NCBI GenBank assembly: GCA_945888885.1
Contig: CAMDAX010000008.1
Coordinates: forward strand, 1-32,608
Direction of reading: 5' to 3'
Source of the DNA: Nitrosovibrio sp. Nv4
GTDB taxonomy: Bacteria > Pseudomonadota > Gammaproteobacteria > Burkholderiales > Nitrosomonadaceae
Length of the DNA stretch: 32,608 nucleotides
Both the position numbers and the translations under genes were made by a program. This document shows, piece after piece, positions 24,505 through 32,608 of the stretch. Under the pieces are notes generated by a model, which was given only the letters and a program-made list of their open reading frames with translations, did not search any database and had not been told where the DNA came from. Each line of letters opens with the position of its first letter. Position 1 is the first letter of the stretch.

Positions 24505-26310
24505 ATGACCAAATTCCAAATTCCGCAAAATGAAATTGCACAAGTCCTGATCAGTTTCAAGGGGGCATTCAGAACCGTTGGTGTTTTTAGCGCCATTATT
24601 AACGTGATAATGCTGATACCTGCCCTGTATATGTTGCAGGTATACGACCGCGTTCTGTCGAGCCGCAATGAGACCACATTGTTGATGCTGACGATGATGG
24701 TGTTAGGTGCCTATCTACTTATGAGCGCTCTGGAGTTTATCCGCAGCTTCGTGCTGATCCGGGTTGGCGCACAGCTTGACATGAAAATGAACAAACGGAT
24801 TTATACGGCGGCTTTTGAGCAAAATCTGAAACGGGAGGGCGGCAATGCCGGGCAGGCATTGCAGGATTTGACCAATATTCGTCAGTTTCTGACCGGCAAC
24901 GGCTTGTTCGCCTTCTTCGATGCACCGTGGTTTCCAATATATCTGGGAGTCATTTATCTGTTTGAGCCGTTGCTGGGCATGTTTGCTTTGGGTGGAACAG
25001 TCGTACTGATTGCTTTGGCTTATGTCAATGAAGTGATAACAAAGAAACCTCTGGCAGAAGCCAGTACCATGGCGGTCGCTTCCAATAATCTGGCAACCAA
25101 TAACCTGCGCAATGCTGAAGTAATCTCGGCAATGGGAATGTTGCCCAATTTGATGGCGCGCTGGTTTAAGCTGCACAGCCGTTTCCTGCAATTACAGGCG
25201 GAAGCCAGCGAAAAAGCCGCGACTGTCACCGCACTTACCAAGTTTATCCGGATGTCCATGCAATCAATGATTCTGGGTTTGGGGGCTCTGCTGGTACTGG
25301 ATGGCAAAATTACACCGGGAATGATGATTGTAGCCTCCATCCTGATGGGCAGAGCGACAGCTCCGGTTGACCAGTTGATCGGGGTATGGAGGAACTGGAG
25401 TAGCACGCGCAGCTCTTACCAGCGCTTGAATAAACTGCTGGAGGCCAACCCTGCACACGATGTGGGAATGTCATTACCAAAACCACTGGGACAGGTTTCG
25501 GTGGAGGCGGTAATGGCGGCGCCGCCCGGTTCTGCAGTGGCCGTTATCAAGAACCTGAGTTTTGCGCTCGCACCAGGTGATGTGTTGGGAATTATCGGGC
25601 CGAGTGGTGCAGGCAAGTCTACCCTGGCACGGCTGTTAGTAGGTGTCTGGCCGACTGCGGTAGGTAAAGTGCGTCTTGATGGTGCGGATGTTTATCACTG
25701 GAACAAAGATGAGCTGGGTCCCAGCATCGGCTACTTACCCCAGGATGTCGAGTTGTTCGCCGGGACAGTAAGCGAAAATATCGCCCGGTTTGGTGAAATC
25801 GATTCGGAGAAAGTAATACTGGCAGCAAAGCGTGCCGGAGTACATGACATGATTCTACATTTCCCGCAAGGCTATGATACTCCCCTTGGTGATGGCGGCG
25901 GCGGGCTGTCGGGTGGACAGAAGCAGCGCCTTGGGCTGGCGCGGGCGATGTACGACGATCCTTCACTGATCGTGCTGGATGAACCGAATTCGAATCTGGA
26001 TGATGTGGGTGAGCAGGCTCTGGTTGCGGCGATTAATGATTTGCGCAGCCGTGGCAAAACAATCATACTGATTACCCATCGCACCAGCGCGCTTAGCACC
26101 ACAAATAAATTATTGCTCTTACGCGATGGTGTTGCGCAGCTGTTTGGCCCAAGTGGTCAGGTGCTGGCTGAGCTGGCCAAAGCGAAACAGCAACCGCCGC
26201 AGCAGGGCCAACAAACCAGGCAAGCCGGACAAACACAGCTCCCTGCAGATGCACAGGCGCGTATCGAAACTGATGCGAATGCAGATGTGACGGAGCGCAA
26301 ACAACAATGA
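24505..26310 (+). CDS. Type I secretion ABC transporter (PrtD-like)
   Basis: 601 residues in the inner membrane. Residues about 20-300 form the membrane domain (VYDRVLSSRNETTL, DAPWFPIYL), typical of PrtD/AprD-type exporters without an N-terminal C39 peptidase-like domain. The ATPase follows, with Walker A GPSGAGKST (365-373), signature LSGGQKQR (468-475) and Walker B LIVLDEP (488-494). A Gln/Ala-rich tail (about 560-601) is unusual and probably disordered. It energises export of substrates with C-terminal signals; the acidic repeat protein is the obvious candidate. It overlaps the next gene as ATGA. The ribosome-binding site before ATG 24505 is weak. Confidence 0.95.
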   Translation: MTKFQIPQNEIAQVLISFKGAFRTVGVFSAIINVIMLIPALYMLQVYDRVLSSRNETTLLMLTMMVLGAYLLMSALEFIRSFVLIRVGAQLDMKMNKRIYTAAFEQNLKREGGNAGQALQDLTNIRQFLTGNGLFAFFDAPWFPIYLGVIYLFEPLLGMFALGGTVVLIALAYVNEVITKKPLAEASTMAVASNNLATNNLRNAEVISAMGMLPNLMARWFKLHSRFLQLQAEASEKAATVTALTKFIRMSMQSMILGLGALLVLDGKITPGMMIVASILMGRATAPVDQLIGVWRNWSSTRSSYQRLNKLLEANPAHDVGMSLPKPLGQVSVEAVMAAPPGSAVAVIKNLSFALAPGDVLGIIGPSGAGKSTLARLLVGVWPTAVGKVRLDGADVYHWNKDELGPSIGYLPQDVELFAGTVSENIARFGEIDSEKVILAAKRAGVHDMILHFPQGYDTPLGDGGGGLSGGQKQRLGLARAMYDDPSLIVLDEPNSNLDDVGEQALVAAINDLRSRGKTIILITHRTSALSTTNKLLLLRDGVAQLFGPSGQVLAELAKAKQQPPQQGQQTRQAGQTQLPADAQARIETDANADVTERKQQ

Positions 26311-27494
26311 AGAAGCTGCTCGAAGACAAAGCGGCCCCTACAGATATTGACTTCCAGGAAATGCCGCCCCCGGAAGTCAATATCGACGCGAAATTACATA
26401 CTCGCCTGGGATGGTGGATCGTCATCGTGGGCGTGGGCGGTTTCTTATTGTGGGCAACATTCGCACCGCTGGATAAAGGGGTTCCGCTCAGCGGGACAGT
26501 CGCGGTCGCAACCAGCAGAAAGGCAATTCAGCACCCGACCGGCGGCATCATCGAGGATATTCTCGTCAAGGAAGGCGATAATGTGAAAGCCGGTCAGATC
26601 CTGATAACGATGAACGATACTCAAACGAAATCGCTGGCCGAGATCTCGCGCATGCAATACTTCGCCGCGCGCGCTGCGGAAGCGCGCCTTACCGCCGAAC
26701 GTGATGACAAGCGATCGATTACCTACCCAGCGGAACTGGAAAGCGCCAAGGATGATCCGCGTGTGGCGGCCAATATCAGTTTGCAAAACCATTTGTTTTT
26801 TTCCCGCCGGACGGCGATCCACAGCGAACTCAGGATTCTAAAAGAACAACTTGACGCCATGCGCGACTTAGCCAAAGAAGGTTACGTGGCGCACAATCGT
26901 ATGCTTGACGTGGAACGTACCTATGTTCAGCGCCAGCAGGAATATCAGAAGGAGGTGCGCATGCAGCTGACCGAGGCGCAGAAAGAAGCCGAGGCGCTTA
27001 AAACGCGGCTGGTCAGCCAGGATTTTGACCTGGCAAATGTCGAAGTAAAAGCTCCGGTGGACGGCACGATAGTGGGGCTGAGCGTGTTCACGCGCGGCGG
27101 TATAATTAGCCCCGGTTTTAAGCTGATGGAAATCGTGCCGAGTGACGATTCGCTGGTTGTCGAAGGGCGAGTGCCGGTACACCTGATCGACAAGGTGCAC
27201 CCGGATCTCAAGGTGGAGCTGATATTCTCGGCGTTCAATCAGAATCTGACGCCACATATACCCGGTATCGTGACTCATGTCTCGGCAGACCGCCTGCTCG
27301 ACGAAAAAAACGGGGAACCATACTACAAGTTGAAAGCCAAGGTCGCACCGGAAGGAATGCAGATGGTTGCCCATTTGCAGATTCGTCCCGGTATGCCGGT
27401 GAATCTGTTCGTGAAAACGGGCGAACGCACGATGCTAAATTACATTCTGAAACCAATACTTGACCACGTTAAGATGTCACTGACTGAGGAATGA
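26307..27494 (+). CDS. Type I secretion membrane fusion protein (HlyD family)
   Basis: 395 residues. A short cytoplasmic N-terminus is followed by one membrane helix (about 35-53, WWIVIVGVGGFLLWATFAP), a lipoyl-like half-motif (IIEDILVKEGDNVKAGQ), a long periplasmic alpha-hairpin (about 100-240), the second lipoyl half (VKAPVDGTIVGLSVFTRGG) and the beta-barrel part. Length and order match PrtE/AprE/HlyD adaptors that link the ABC transporter to the TolC-like channel. Its start overlaps the transporter stop (ATGA) and its end overlaps the next gene the same way, so the three are translated as a unit. Confidence 0.94.
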   Translation: MKKLLEDKAAPTDIDFQEMPPPEVNIDAKLHTRLGWWIVIVGVGGFLLWATFAPLDKGVPLSGTVAVATSRKAIQHPTGGIIEDILVKEGDNVKAGQILITMNDTQTKSLAEISRMQYFAARAAEARLTAERDDKRSITYPAELESAKDDPRVAANISLQNHLFFSRRTAIHSELRILKEQLDAMRDLAKEGYVAHNRMLDVERTYVQRQQEYQKEVRMQLTEAQKEAEALKTRLVSQDFDLANVEVKAPVDGTIVGLSVFTRGGIISPGFKLMEIVPSDDSLVVEGRVPVHLIDKVHPDLKVELIFSAFNQNLTPHIPGIVTHVSADRLLDEKNGEPYYKLKAKVAPEGMQMVAHLQIRPGMPVNLFVKTGERTMLNYILKPILDHVKMSLTEE

Positions 27495-28834
27495 GGATGC
27501 CAATTTTGTCATCCAACTACCGGACGATCTTGCTTCTGAGCATCGCTGCATTATTCCAGACAGGGGATGCGGCAGCGTTCGGGTTGATGCAGGCATTCGA
27601 TGCGGCACTGCAAAACGATCCAGCCTATCGCGCGGCGATGCACGAACATGCGGCGGGGCAGCAATTCAAGATAATCGGGCGCTCGCATCTGCTGCCCACC
27701 CTGTCGTTCACTTACACGACCAACCAGAACGCGCAGGATTTCACCACACAAAGCACATCCGGTTTTCGCCAGTATCAAAGCGAAACCGAGGTGCTCCAGT
27801 TCCGGCAACCGCTCTTCAATCTGGATTCGTTTGCCCGCTATAAACAAGGCTTCGCGCAAACCAGTCAAAGCGATGCTAAATTTTCCGAGCGCAGCCAGGA
27901 ATTAATCGTGCGCATTGTCGGCACGTACGCGGATGCCAAAAATGCGGAAGACCAACTGGCATTAGCCATCGCACAGTTGAATGTGTACACGGAACAGCGA
28001 CAGATGAACAACCGCATGTTCGAAAAAGGTGAAGGCACCAAAACCGATATGCTGGAAACACAGTCAAGATTCGATCTGGCCGAAGCGCAAGTGATTGAAG
28101 CACGCGACCATCTGGCGAACATGCGCAACGTGCTCGCGACCATCAGCGGCATGGAAGTCACTGCGCTGGATTCGCTGTCGGATGATTTTCGCGTGAGACC
28201 GATGCATCCTACCGGTTTCGATGAATGGAAAACCATTGCACTGGACGGGAATCCCGAGATCACCGCGCAACGCCATGCAGTGGAAATTGCGCGCCAGGAA
28301 ATTAACCGGCAGCGCGCCGGCCACGCGCCACGCGTCGACATCGTCGCCGGCGTCAACCGGCAAAAGTCCGACATCCCCATCATGGTCGGGTTGGATTTTC
28401 TTACTCGCAGCATCGGTGTTCAGGTGAATCTACCGCTGTACAACGGTGGAAACATCAGCGCACTGACCAGCCAGGCAGTAGCGAACCATGAAAAGGCCAA
28501 AGCCGAGCTCGATGCCAAGATCGATCAGGTTCTGATTGAATTGCGTAAGCAATACAATCTGGCGTTAAGCAGTACGCTACGTATCCACGCGTTGACGAAT
28601 TCCGTTAGTTCGGCGAATTTCCTGGTCGAGGCGATGCAGAAAAGCGTCCAGCGCGGGGTGCGAAACAACCTCGATACGCTTCAAGCCCAGCAACAGTTGT
28701 TTACCGCGAAACGCGATCTGACACTGGCACGCTACAACTATCTGGTGAGTTACCTGCGGCTGCGTAAAGCCGCCGGCACGATTGCGGTAGGTGACCTGCA
28801 GGATATCGCGAGTTATTTTGTCGCCAGCCAGTAA
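27491..28834 (+). CDS. TolC-like outer-membrane channel of the T1SS
   Basis: 447 residues with an N-terminal signal peptide (hydrophobic ILLLSIAALFQ, probable cleavage after GDAAA or nearby). The mature part begins FGLMQAFDAALQNDPAYRAA, the usual start of the outer-membrane-factor repeat, and the second repeat starts near GNPEITAQRHAVEIARQEI. The periplasmic tunnel helices and a VNLPLYNGG turn are visible. It completes the export path from the inner-membrane transporter to the outside. It is the last gene of the T1SS operon; no clear terminator hairpin follows. Confidence 0.93.
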   Translation: MRMPILSSNYRTILLLSIAALFQTGDAAAFGLMQAFDAALQNDPAYRAAMHEHAAGQQFKIIGRSHLLPTLSFTYTTNQNAQDFTTQSTSGFRQYQSETEVLQFRQPLFNLDSFARYKQGFAQTSQSDAKFSERSQELIVRIVGTYADAKNAEDQLALAIAQLNVYTEQRQMNNRMFEKGEGTKTDMLETQSRFDLAEAQVIEARDHLANMRNVLATISGMEVTALDSLSDDFRVRPMHPTGFDEWKTIALDGNPEITAQRHAVEIARQEINRQRAGHAPRVDIVAGVNRQKSDIPIMVGLDFLTRSIGVQVNLPLYNGGNISALTSQAVANHEKAKAELDAKIDQVLIELRKQYNLALSSTLRIHALTNSVSSANFLVEAMQKSVQRGVRNNLDTLQAQQQLFTAKRDLTLARYNYLVSYLRLRKAAGTIAVGDLQDIASYFVASQ

Positions 28835-29168
28835 CATTCGACTAAACTGTCAAAAAACAACAACCAAGTTTTATATCAGGCTCTCAAGCAACATATTTTT
28901 ATTGCCATATATATCAACAAGTTACAAAATATTAAAATGCTCAAACAACGCACGATTGTCCAGGAAATCAGTTTTCTGCTCTCGCCTTGCGTCACCTATG
29001 TGAGGCTTACTTGGCTCATGCCGAACAGAATGTAATTTATAATTTGTGCCGATTCAATAATCAGCCCATTCAGGCGGATGAATATTGAATCATTTGTGTG
29101 CCCGTTTCCCCCCGCACAGTGGCATATCAATAAACATTCCTAATCTGACTCTCAAGGTAATCTAAAGA
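28835..29168. other. Intergenic region upstream of gmd
   Basis: AT-rich spacer with no credible gene. A perfect -10 TATAAT (29038-29043) precedes gmd by about 125 bases, but the best -35-like sequence (TTGGCT, 29011-29016) is spaced 21 bases away. A 9-bp inverted repeat GATTCAATA/TATTGAATC (29051-29059, 29083-29091) lies just downstream of the putative start point, with ATTTGTG repeated at 29042-29048 and 29092-29098. This suggests a separate regulated promoter for gmd. Confidence 0.45.
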
Positions 29169-30203
29169 ATGAAAAAAGCAATCATCACAGGCATCACCGG
29201 ACAGGATGGTGCTTATCTAGCACAATTGTTGCTCGGACAGGGCTATCAGGTTTACGGTACGTATCGCCGCACCAGCTCGGTCAATTTTTGGCGCATAAAT
29301 GAGCTGGGCATCGCCGGTCATCCCAATCTCCAATTGACTGAATATGACCTGACCGATGCGGGCGCGAGCATCCGGCTGTTACAATCTACCAACGCGACCG
29401 AGGTATACAACCTGGCGGCGCAAAGCTTCGTGGCCGTGTCATTCGAACAGCCAATCACGACGGCCAAGATTACCGGGCTGGGCGCGATCAATCTGCTGGA
29501 AGCGATCCGCATCGTGAACCCGCGAATCCGCTTTTACCAAGCCTCCACCTCGGAAATGTTCGGCAAAGTGCAAGCAGTGCCGCAGGATGAATCCACCCCG
29601 TTCTACCCGCGTAGCCCCTATGGCGCTGCCAAGCTGTACGCACACTGGATGACAATCAATTACCGCGAGAGTTATGACATTTTCGGCTGCAGCGGCATTC
29701 TGTTCAATCATGAATCTCCTCTGCGCGGACTGGAGTTCGTGACGCGCAAGATCACGGACGCCGCCGCCAAAATAAAACTGGGCAAGCTGGATGTGCTGGA
29801 ACTGGGCAATCTCGATGCCAGGCGCGACTGGGGCTATGCTAAAGAATATGTGGAAGGGATGTGGCGCATGCTGCAGGTGGACGAACCGGACGATTATGTG
29901 CTGGCCACTGGCCGTACCGAAACCGTGCGCACTTTTGTCAGCATGGCGTTCAAGGCGCTGGATATTGAGCTTGCATGGTCTGGTCAGGGTGAAGCGGAAT
30001 GCGGCAGGGACGCGGCCACAGGCAAAGTACTGGTCAAGATCCATCCGAAATTTTACCGGCAGGCCGAAGTGGAGCTGCTGATCGGCAATGCCGACAAGGC
30101 CAGGATCCGGCTGGGGTGGCAGCCGCAGACCACACTGGAACAATTATGTCAGATGATGGCGGAAGCGGATTTGCAACGTAATATACAAGGGTTCTCGTTT
30201 TGA
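29169..30203 (+). CDS. gmd: GDP-mannose 4,6-dehydratase
   Basis: 344 residues, a short-chain dehydrogenase fold converting GDP-D-mannose to GDP-4-keto-6-deoxy-D-mannose in the cytoplasm. The NADP-binding [11 protein letters not shown] (8-18), YRRTSS, the catalytic STSEMFG segment, and the Tyr-Lys pair in [11 protein letters not shown] are all present; length is near the family norm. It overlaps rmd by four bases. The product feeds GDP-D-rhamnose synthesis through the next gene. Mannose-activating genes (manB/manC) are not in the window. Confidence 0.96.
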   Translation: MKKAIITGITGQDGAYLAQLLLGQGYQVYGTYRRTSSVNFWRINELGIAGHPNLQLTEYDLTDAGASIRLLQSTNATEVYNLAAQSFVAVSFEQPITTAKITGLGAINLLEAIRIVNPRIRFYQASTSEMFGKVQAVPQDESTPFYPRSPYGAAKLYAHWMTINYRESYDIFGCSGILFNHESPLRGLEFVTRKITDAAAKIKLGKLDVLELGNLDARRDWGYAKEYVEGMWRMLQVDEPDDYVLATGRTETVRTFVSMAFKALDIELAWSGQGEAECGRDAATGKVLVKIHPKFYRQAEVELLIGNADKARIRLGWQPQTTLEQLCQMMAEADLQRNIQGFSF

Positions 30204-31060
30204 AACTACTGGTCACCGGCGCCGACGGATTTACCGGGAGGCATTTTACCGCATATGCCCGCGCCCGTGGCCACGAAGTCAGCGCGTTGCAAGCCGACCT
30301 CAAAGACTGCGACGCGCTGCATCAGGAGATAGCTCAGGCGGCACCGGAGTTTGTCGTCCATCTGGCGGCTATCAGCTTTGTGGGCCATGCCGATGCCGGT
30401 ACGTTTTACGATGTCAATGTGATCGGTACGCTCAATCTACTGGATGCTTTAGCCGCCCTGGCGCAGCTACCACGGAACATCCTGCTGGCCAGCAGCGCCA
30501 ATGTGTACGGCAATTGCGACCAATCTCCGATTTCCGAAGAGCAGGTGCCGACACCAGTAAATCACTATGCCGTTAGCAAGCTGGCAATGGAGCACATGGC
30601 GGGAACTTATCTGGATCGGCTGCCGTTGTTTTTGGTACGGCCATTCAACTATACCGGCCCAGGACAAGCGGAGTCATTTTTGATTCCGAAGTTGATAGCA
30701 CATTTCTCGCGACGGGCGGAAACAGTCAAACTGGGTAACCTTGATGTGGAACGTGAATTCAACGATGTACGCTTCGTCTGCGAAGCTTATTTGCGGTTGC
30801 TGGAAAAAGCTAAACCGGGCGAAATTTATAACGTTTGTACCAACCAGCCCGTAGCACTCAAATCTGTGCTGGAACTGCTGAGCCAGCTCACGGGTCATCG
30901 GCTGCAAGTCGAGGTGAATCCGACGCTGGCGCGTAGCAACGAGATCCATCGTTTATGCGGTAATCCGGCGAAATTGAAAAGTGTGATAGGCGAAATTCCA
31001 TCGCCAGCCTTGCAAGACACCCTCCGCTGGATGCTTGATCACGCCTCCAGCACCCACTAA
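30200..31060 (+). CDS. rmd: GDP-6-deoxy-D-mannose reductase (GDP-D-rhamnose synthase)
   Basis: 286 residues of the extended SDR family. It has the nucleotide motif [11 protein letters not shown] (about 5-15), the active-site serine region [10 protein letters not shown], and YAVSK for the Tyr-Lys pair, followed by [10 protein letters not shown]. In this family, immediately after gmd, the 4-keto group is reduced to give GDP-D-rhamnose, as in the Pseudomonas A-band cluster; GDP-L-fucose synthase is excluded by sequence type rather than by proof. The start is TTG at 30200, overlapping the gmd stop. Its own stop overlaps the next start as TAATG. Confidence 0.88.
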   Translation: MKLLVTGADGFTGRHFTAYARARGHEVSALQADLKDCDALHQEIAQAAPEFVVHLAAISFVGHADAGTFYDVNVIGTLNLLDALAALAQLPRNILLASSANVYGNCDQSPISEEQVPTPVNHYAVSKLAMEHMAGTYLDRLPLFLVRPFNYTGPGQAESFLIPKLIAHFSRRAETVKLGNLDVEREFNDVRFVCEAYLRLLEKAKPGEIYNVCTNQPVALKSVLELLSQLTGHRLQVEVNPTLARSNEIHRLCGNPAKLKSVIGEIPSPALQDTLRWMLDHASSTH

Positions 31061-32202
31061 TGCGCATTGCTTTCAACACCACGTCACTGCTGTCACCACT
31101 CACGGGCGTTGGTCAATACAGCCGACATCTCGCGCTGGGTCTAACTGACCGCCAGGATATTGACGCTGAGTTCTTTTATGGTGTTTTCTGGAGCAAGGAA
31201 GTTCGCTGTGAACCGCCGCCTATCGCAGCCACTTTGCCGTGGATACGCAACCATCTGCCGTTTGCATACGCGCTGCGCCGCACAGTACAGAACCATCAAT
31301 TCGTGCAGCGCACTCAACGACAACGCTTCGATGTTTACCATGAACCCGGTACCCTGCCGCTGCCATTTGACGGTCCGACCGTATTGACGGTGCACGATCT
31401 GTCATGGATACGTTATCCGCAGACGCACCCATTAAAGCGGGTGCGGGCAATGAATAAGTATTTTGAACCTGGCTTGCGCCGTGCCGCACTCATTCTCACT
31501 GACTCGGAATTCATCAAGTGCGAGTTGACCGATGTGTTTGGCGTGCAGCCGGAACGTATCCGGTCCGTGCCGTTGGGAGTGGAACCATTGTTTCGCCCCC
31601 GCTCTGCGGAGGAAACACAATCTCTATTAACTCGCCACAATTTGATGCATGGCCAGTATCTGCTCACAGTGGGTACTCTTGAACCCAGAAAAAATCTGCA
31701 AACGGCGCTACATGCCTACATGCTGCTGCCACAGCAAATCCGCAAGCGCTTCCCGCTGGTGCTGGTGGGGATGAATGGCTGGCATATGCCTGCGTTAGAG
31801 CAGCAGATCGCTCCACTGGTGGCTGCTGGAGAAGTCCGTCGGCTCGGTTATCTGCCGCGCGAGGAGCTGGCCACGGTGGTAGCCGGTGCATTGACCTTGA
31901 TCTATCCTTCAATTTATGAAGGCTTCGGTCTGCCGCCATTGGAAGCGATGGCATGCGGTGTACCGGTAATCGCTTCAGGGGTTTCTTCTCTTCCTGAGGT
32001 GGTGGGTGATGCCGGTCTACTCGTCGATCCCCATGACACCGAAGCTATGGCACAAGCCATGCAGAGGCTTGTCACGGATCCTGGCAGCCGATTGCATCTC
32101 TCACAGAAAGCGCTGGCTAGAAGCGCGCAATTCAGCTGGAACAGATGTGTCGATAAAACCATTGACGCCTACCGGCAGGCACTGAAGAGGACAGTAGATT
32201 GA
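31060..32202 (+). CDS. Family 4 glycosyltransferase
   Basis: 380 residues, GT-B fold. The N-terminus [20 protein letters not shown] carries the glycine-rich turn of mannosyl/rhamnosyl transferases. The C-terminal half has [12 protein letters not shown] and the nucleotide-sugar motif [19 protein letters not shown]. It probably adds D-rhamnose or mannose from a GDP-sugar to the growing glycan, in view of gmd-rmd directly upstream (inference). The ATG overlaps the rmd stop (TAATG), and its own TGA overlaps the TTG start of the next gene. Confidence 0.92.
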   Translation: MRIAFNTTSLLSPLTGVGQYSRHLALGLTDRQDIDAEFFYGVFWSKEVRCEPPPIAATLPWIRNHLPFAYALRRTVQNHQFVQRTQRQRFDVYHEPGTLPLPFDGPTVLTVHDLSWIRYPQTHPLKRVRAMNKYFEPGLRRAALILTDSEFIKCELTDVFGVQPERIRSVPLGVEPLFRPRSAEETQSLLTRHNLMHGQYLLTVGTLEPRKNLQTALHAYMLLPQQIRKRFPLVLVGMNGWHMPALEQQIAPLVAAGEVRRLGYLPREELATVVAGALTLIYPSIYEGFGLPPLEAMACGVPVIASGVSSLPEVVGDAGLLVDPHDTEAMAQAMQRLVTDPGSRLHLSQKALARSAQFSWNRCVDKTIDAYRQALKRTVD

Positions 32203-32608
32203 ACCTCTCGGTACTGCAGGTTTACCGTACCTACTTCCCGGATTCACCAGGTGGGATACAAGAAGCCATCCGGCAAATCGCGATTTCCACTGCCGATCTG
32301 GGCATCCAGACGAGAATATTCACCCTGTCGCCGAATCCGGTGCCGGCAACAATTGTCAGACCGGAGGGGATGGTGTTGAGAGCACGTTCCTGGGCGGCTC
32401 CCTCATCCTGTGATTTGGGCGGATGGTCCGCATTCAGGCAATTTTCCAAGGCTTGCTCCAAGTCCGACGTTATTCACTACCATTTCCCCTGGCCGTTCGC
32501 AGATGCTCTCCATGCAGTTGCGCAAACTCGGATTCCAGCAGTGATGACCTATCAGTCAGATGTGATACGGCAAAAGGCGCTGGGGAAGCTCTATGCACCC
32601 TTGATGTG
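32199..32608 (+). CDS. Glycosyltransferase, N-terminal part (cut by window end)
   Basis: The frame begins with TTG at 32199, overlapping the previous stop, and is open to the window end (136 codons). It reads [19 protein letters not shown], with a QEAIRQIA helix, then a YHFPWPFADAL stretch and an AVMTYQSD strand, a typical GT-B N-terminal domain similar to the WbpY/WbpZ D-rhamnosyltransferases. The catalytic C-terminal domain lies outside the window. With gmd, rmd and the previous transferase it forms a D-rhamnan-like operon. Confidence 0.85.
   Translation, partial: MNLSVLQVYRTYFPDSPGGIQEAIRQIAISTADLGIQTRIFTLSPNPVPATIVRPEGMVLRARSWAAPSSCDLGGWSAFRQFSKACSKSDVIHYHFPWPFADALHAVAQTRIPAVMTYQSDVIRQKALGKLYAPLM

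Noticed and set aside
28981-29001. Possible third CRP-type box (TTGCGTCACC...TATGTGAG) upstream of gmd
   Set aside because: One TCAC half and one TGTGA half occur, but in the wrong order and spacing; the base pattern does not fit TGTGA-N6-TCACA.
28791-29003. 70-codon ORF overlapping the TolC-like gene end
   Set aside because: Overlaps the real gene in another frame and runs into AT-rich spacer; no support.

Overview
The window looks like a chromosomal surface-layer and polysaccharide locus from a Gram-negative bacterium, most likely a betaproteobacterium (Nitrosomonadales/Gallionellaceae-like). That placement is inferred from the gene types: fused cysN/cysC, a PrtD-type type I secretion system (T1SS), DUF4214 surface proteins and Wzm/Wzt export. 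No rRNA, tRNA, CRISPR array or intact insertion sequence is visible.

Layout. (1) 207-3836, minus strand: cysD-cysNC-cysQ, a compact operon that makes PAPS and removes PAP; no PAPS reductase is present. (2) 3837-6934, minus: a small inverted-repeat segment, a Ser/Thr-kinase-like protein, a secreted matrixin-type metalloprotease, an antitoxin joined to a toxin stump, and an unknown 149-residue protein. (3) 6941-12757, minus: a TPR-sulfotransferase downstream of a 1250-residue, cysteine-free, very acidic repeat protein with an N-terminal DUF4214 region, which looks like a T1SS-exported S-layer or adhesin protein. (4) 13135-15614: a DUF6311-like membrane protein (minus) divergent from a CRP/FNR-family regulator (plus). 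(5) 15705-23704, minus: wzm, wzt (with a C-terminal glycan-recognition domain), a methyltransferase remnant, a methyltransferase, a three-domain glycosyltransferase, an overlooked 48-codon ORF and an acyltransferase. (6) 24505-28834, plus: a complete T1SS (ABC transporter, membrane fusion protein, TolC-like protein). (7) 29169-32608, plus: gmd, rmd and two glycosyltransferases, the last cut by the window edge.

How it may work together (inference). gmd and rmd supply GDP-D-rhamnose; the glycosyltransferases, methyltransferase and acyltransferase build and decorate a glycan; Wzm/Wzt exports it; the T1SS exports the acidic repeat protein. This grouping resembles the Caulobacter rsa S-layer/O-antigen region. 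The PAPS genes plus a sulfotransferase beside an acidic T1SS substrate also recall the Xanthomonas Rax sulfation/secretion system.

The strongest new signal is regulatory. The acidic protein gene and the T1SS operon lie about 11.6 kb apart on opposite strands. Each has a near-perfect CRP-type box (TGTGA-N6-TCACA/T) with a -10 element at exactly the same distance. A CRP-family regulator with a CRP-like recognition helix, but without the canonical cAMP-binding Arg-Ser pair, is encoded between them.
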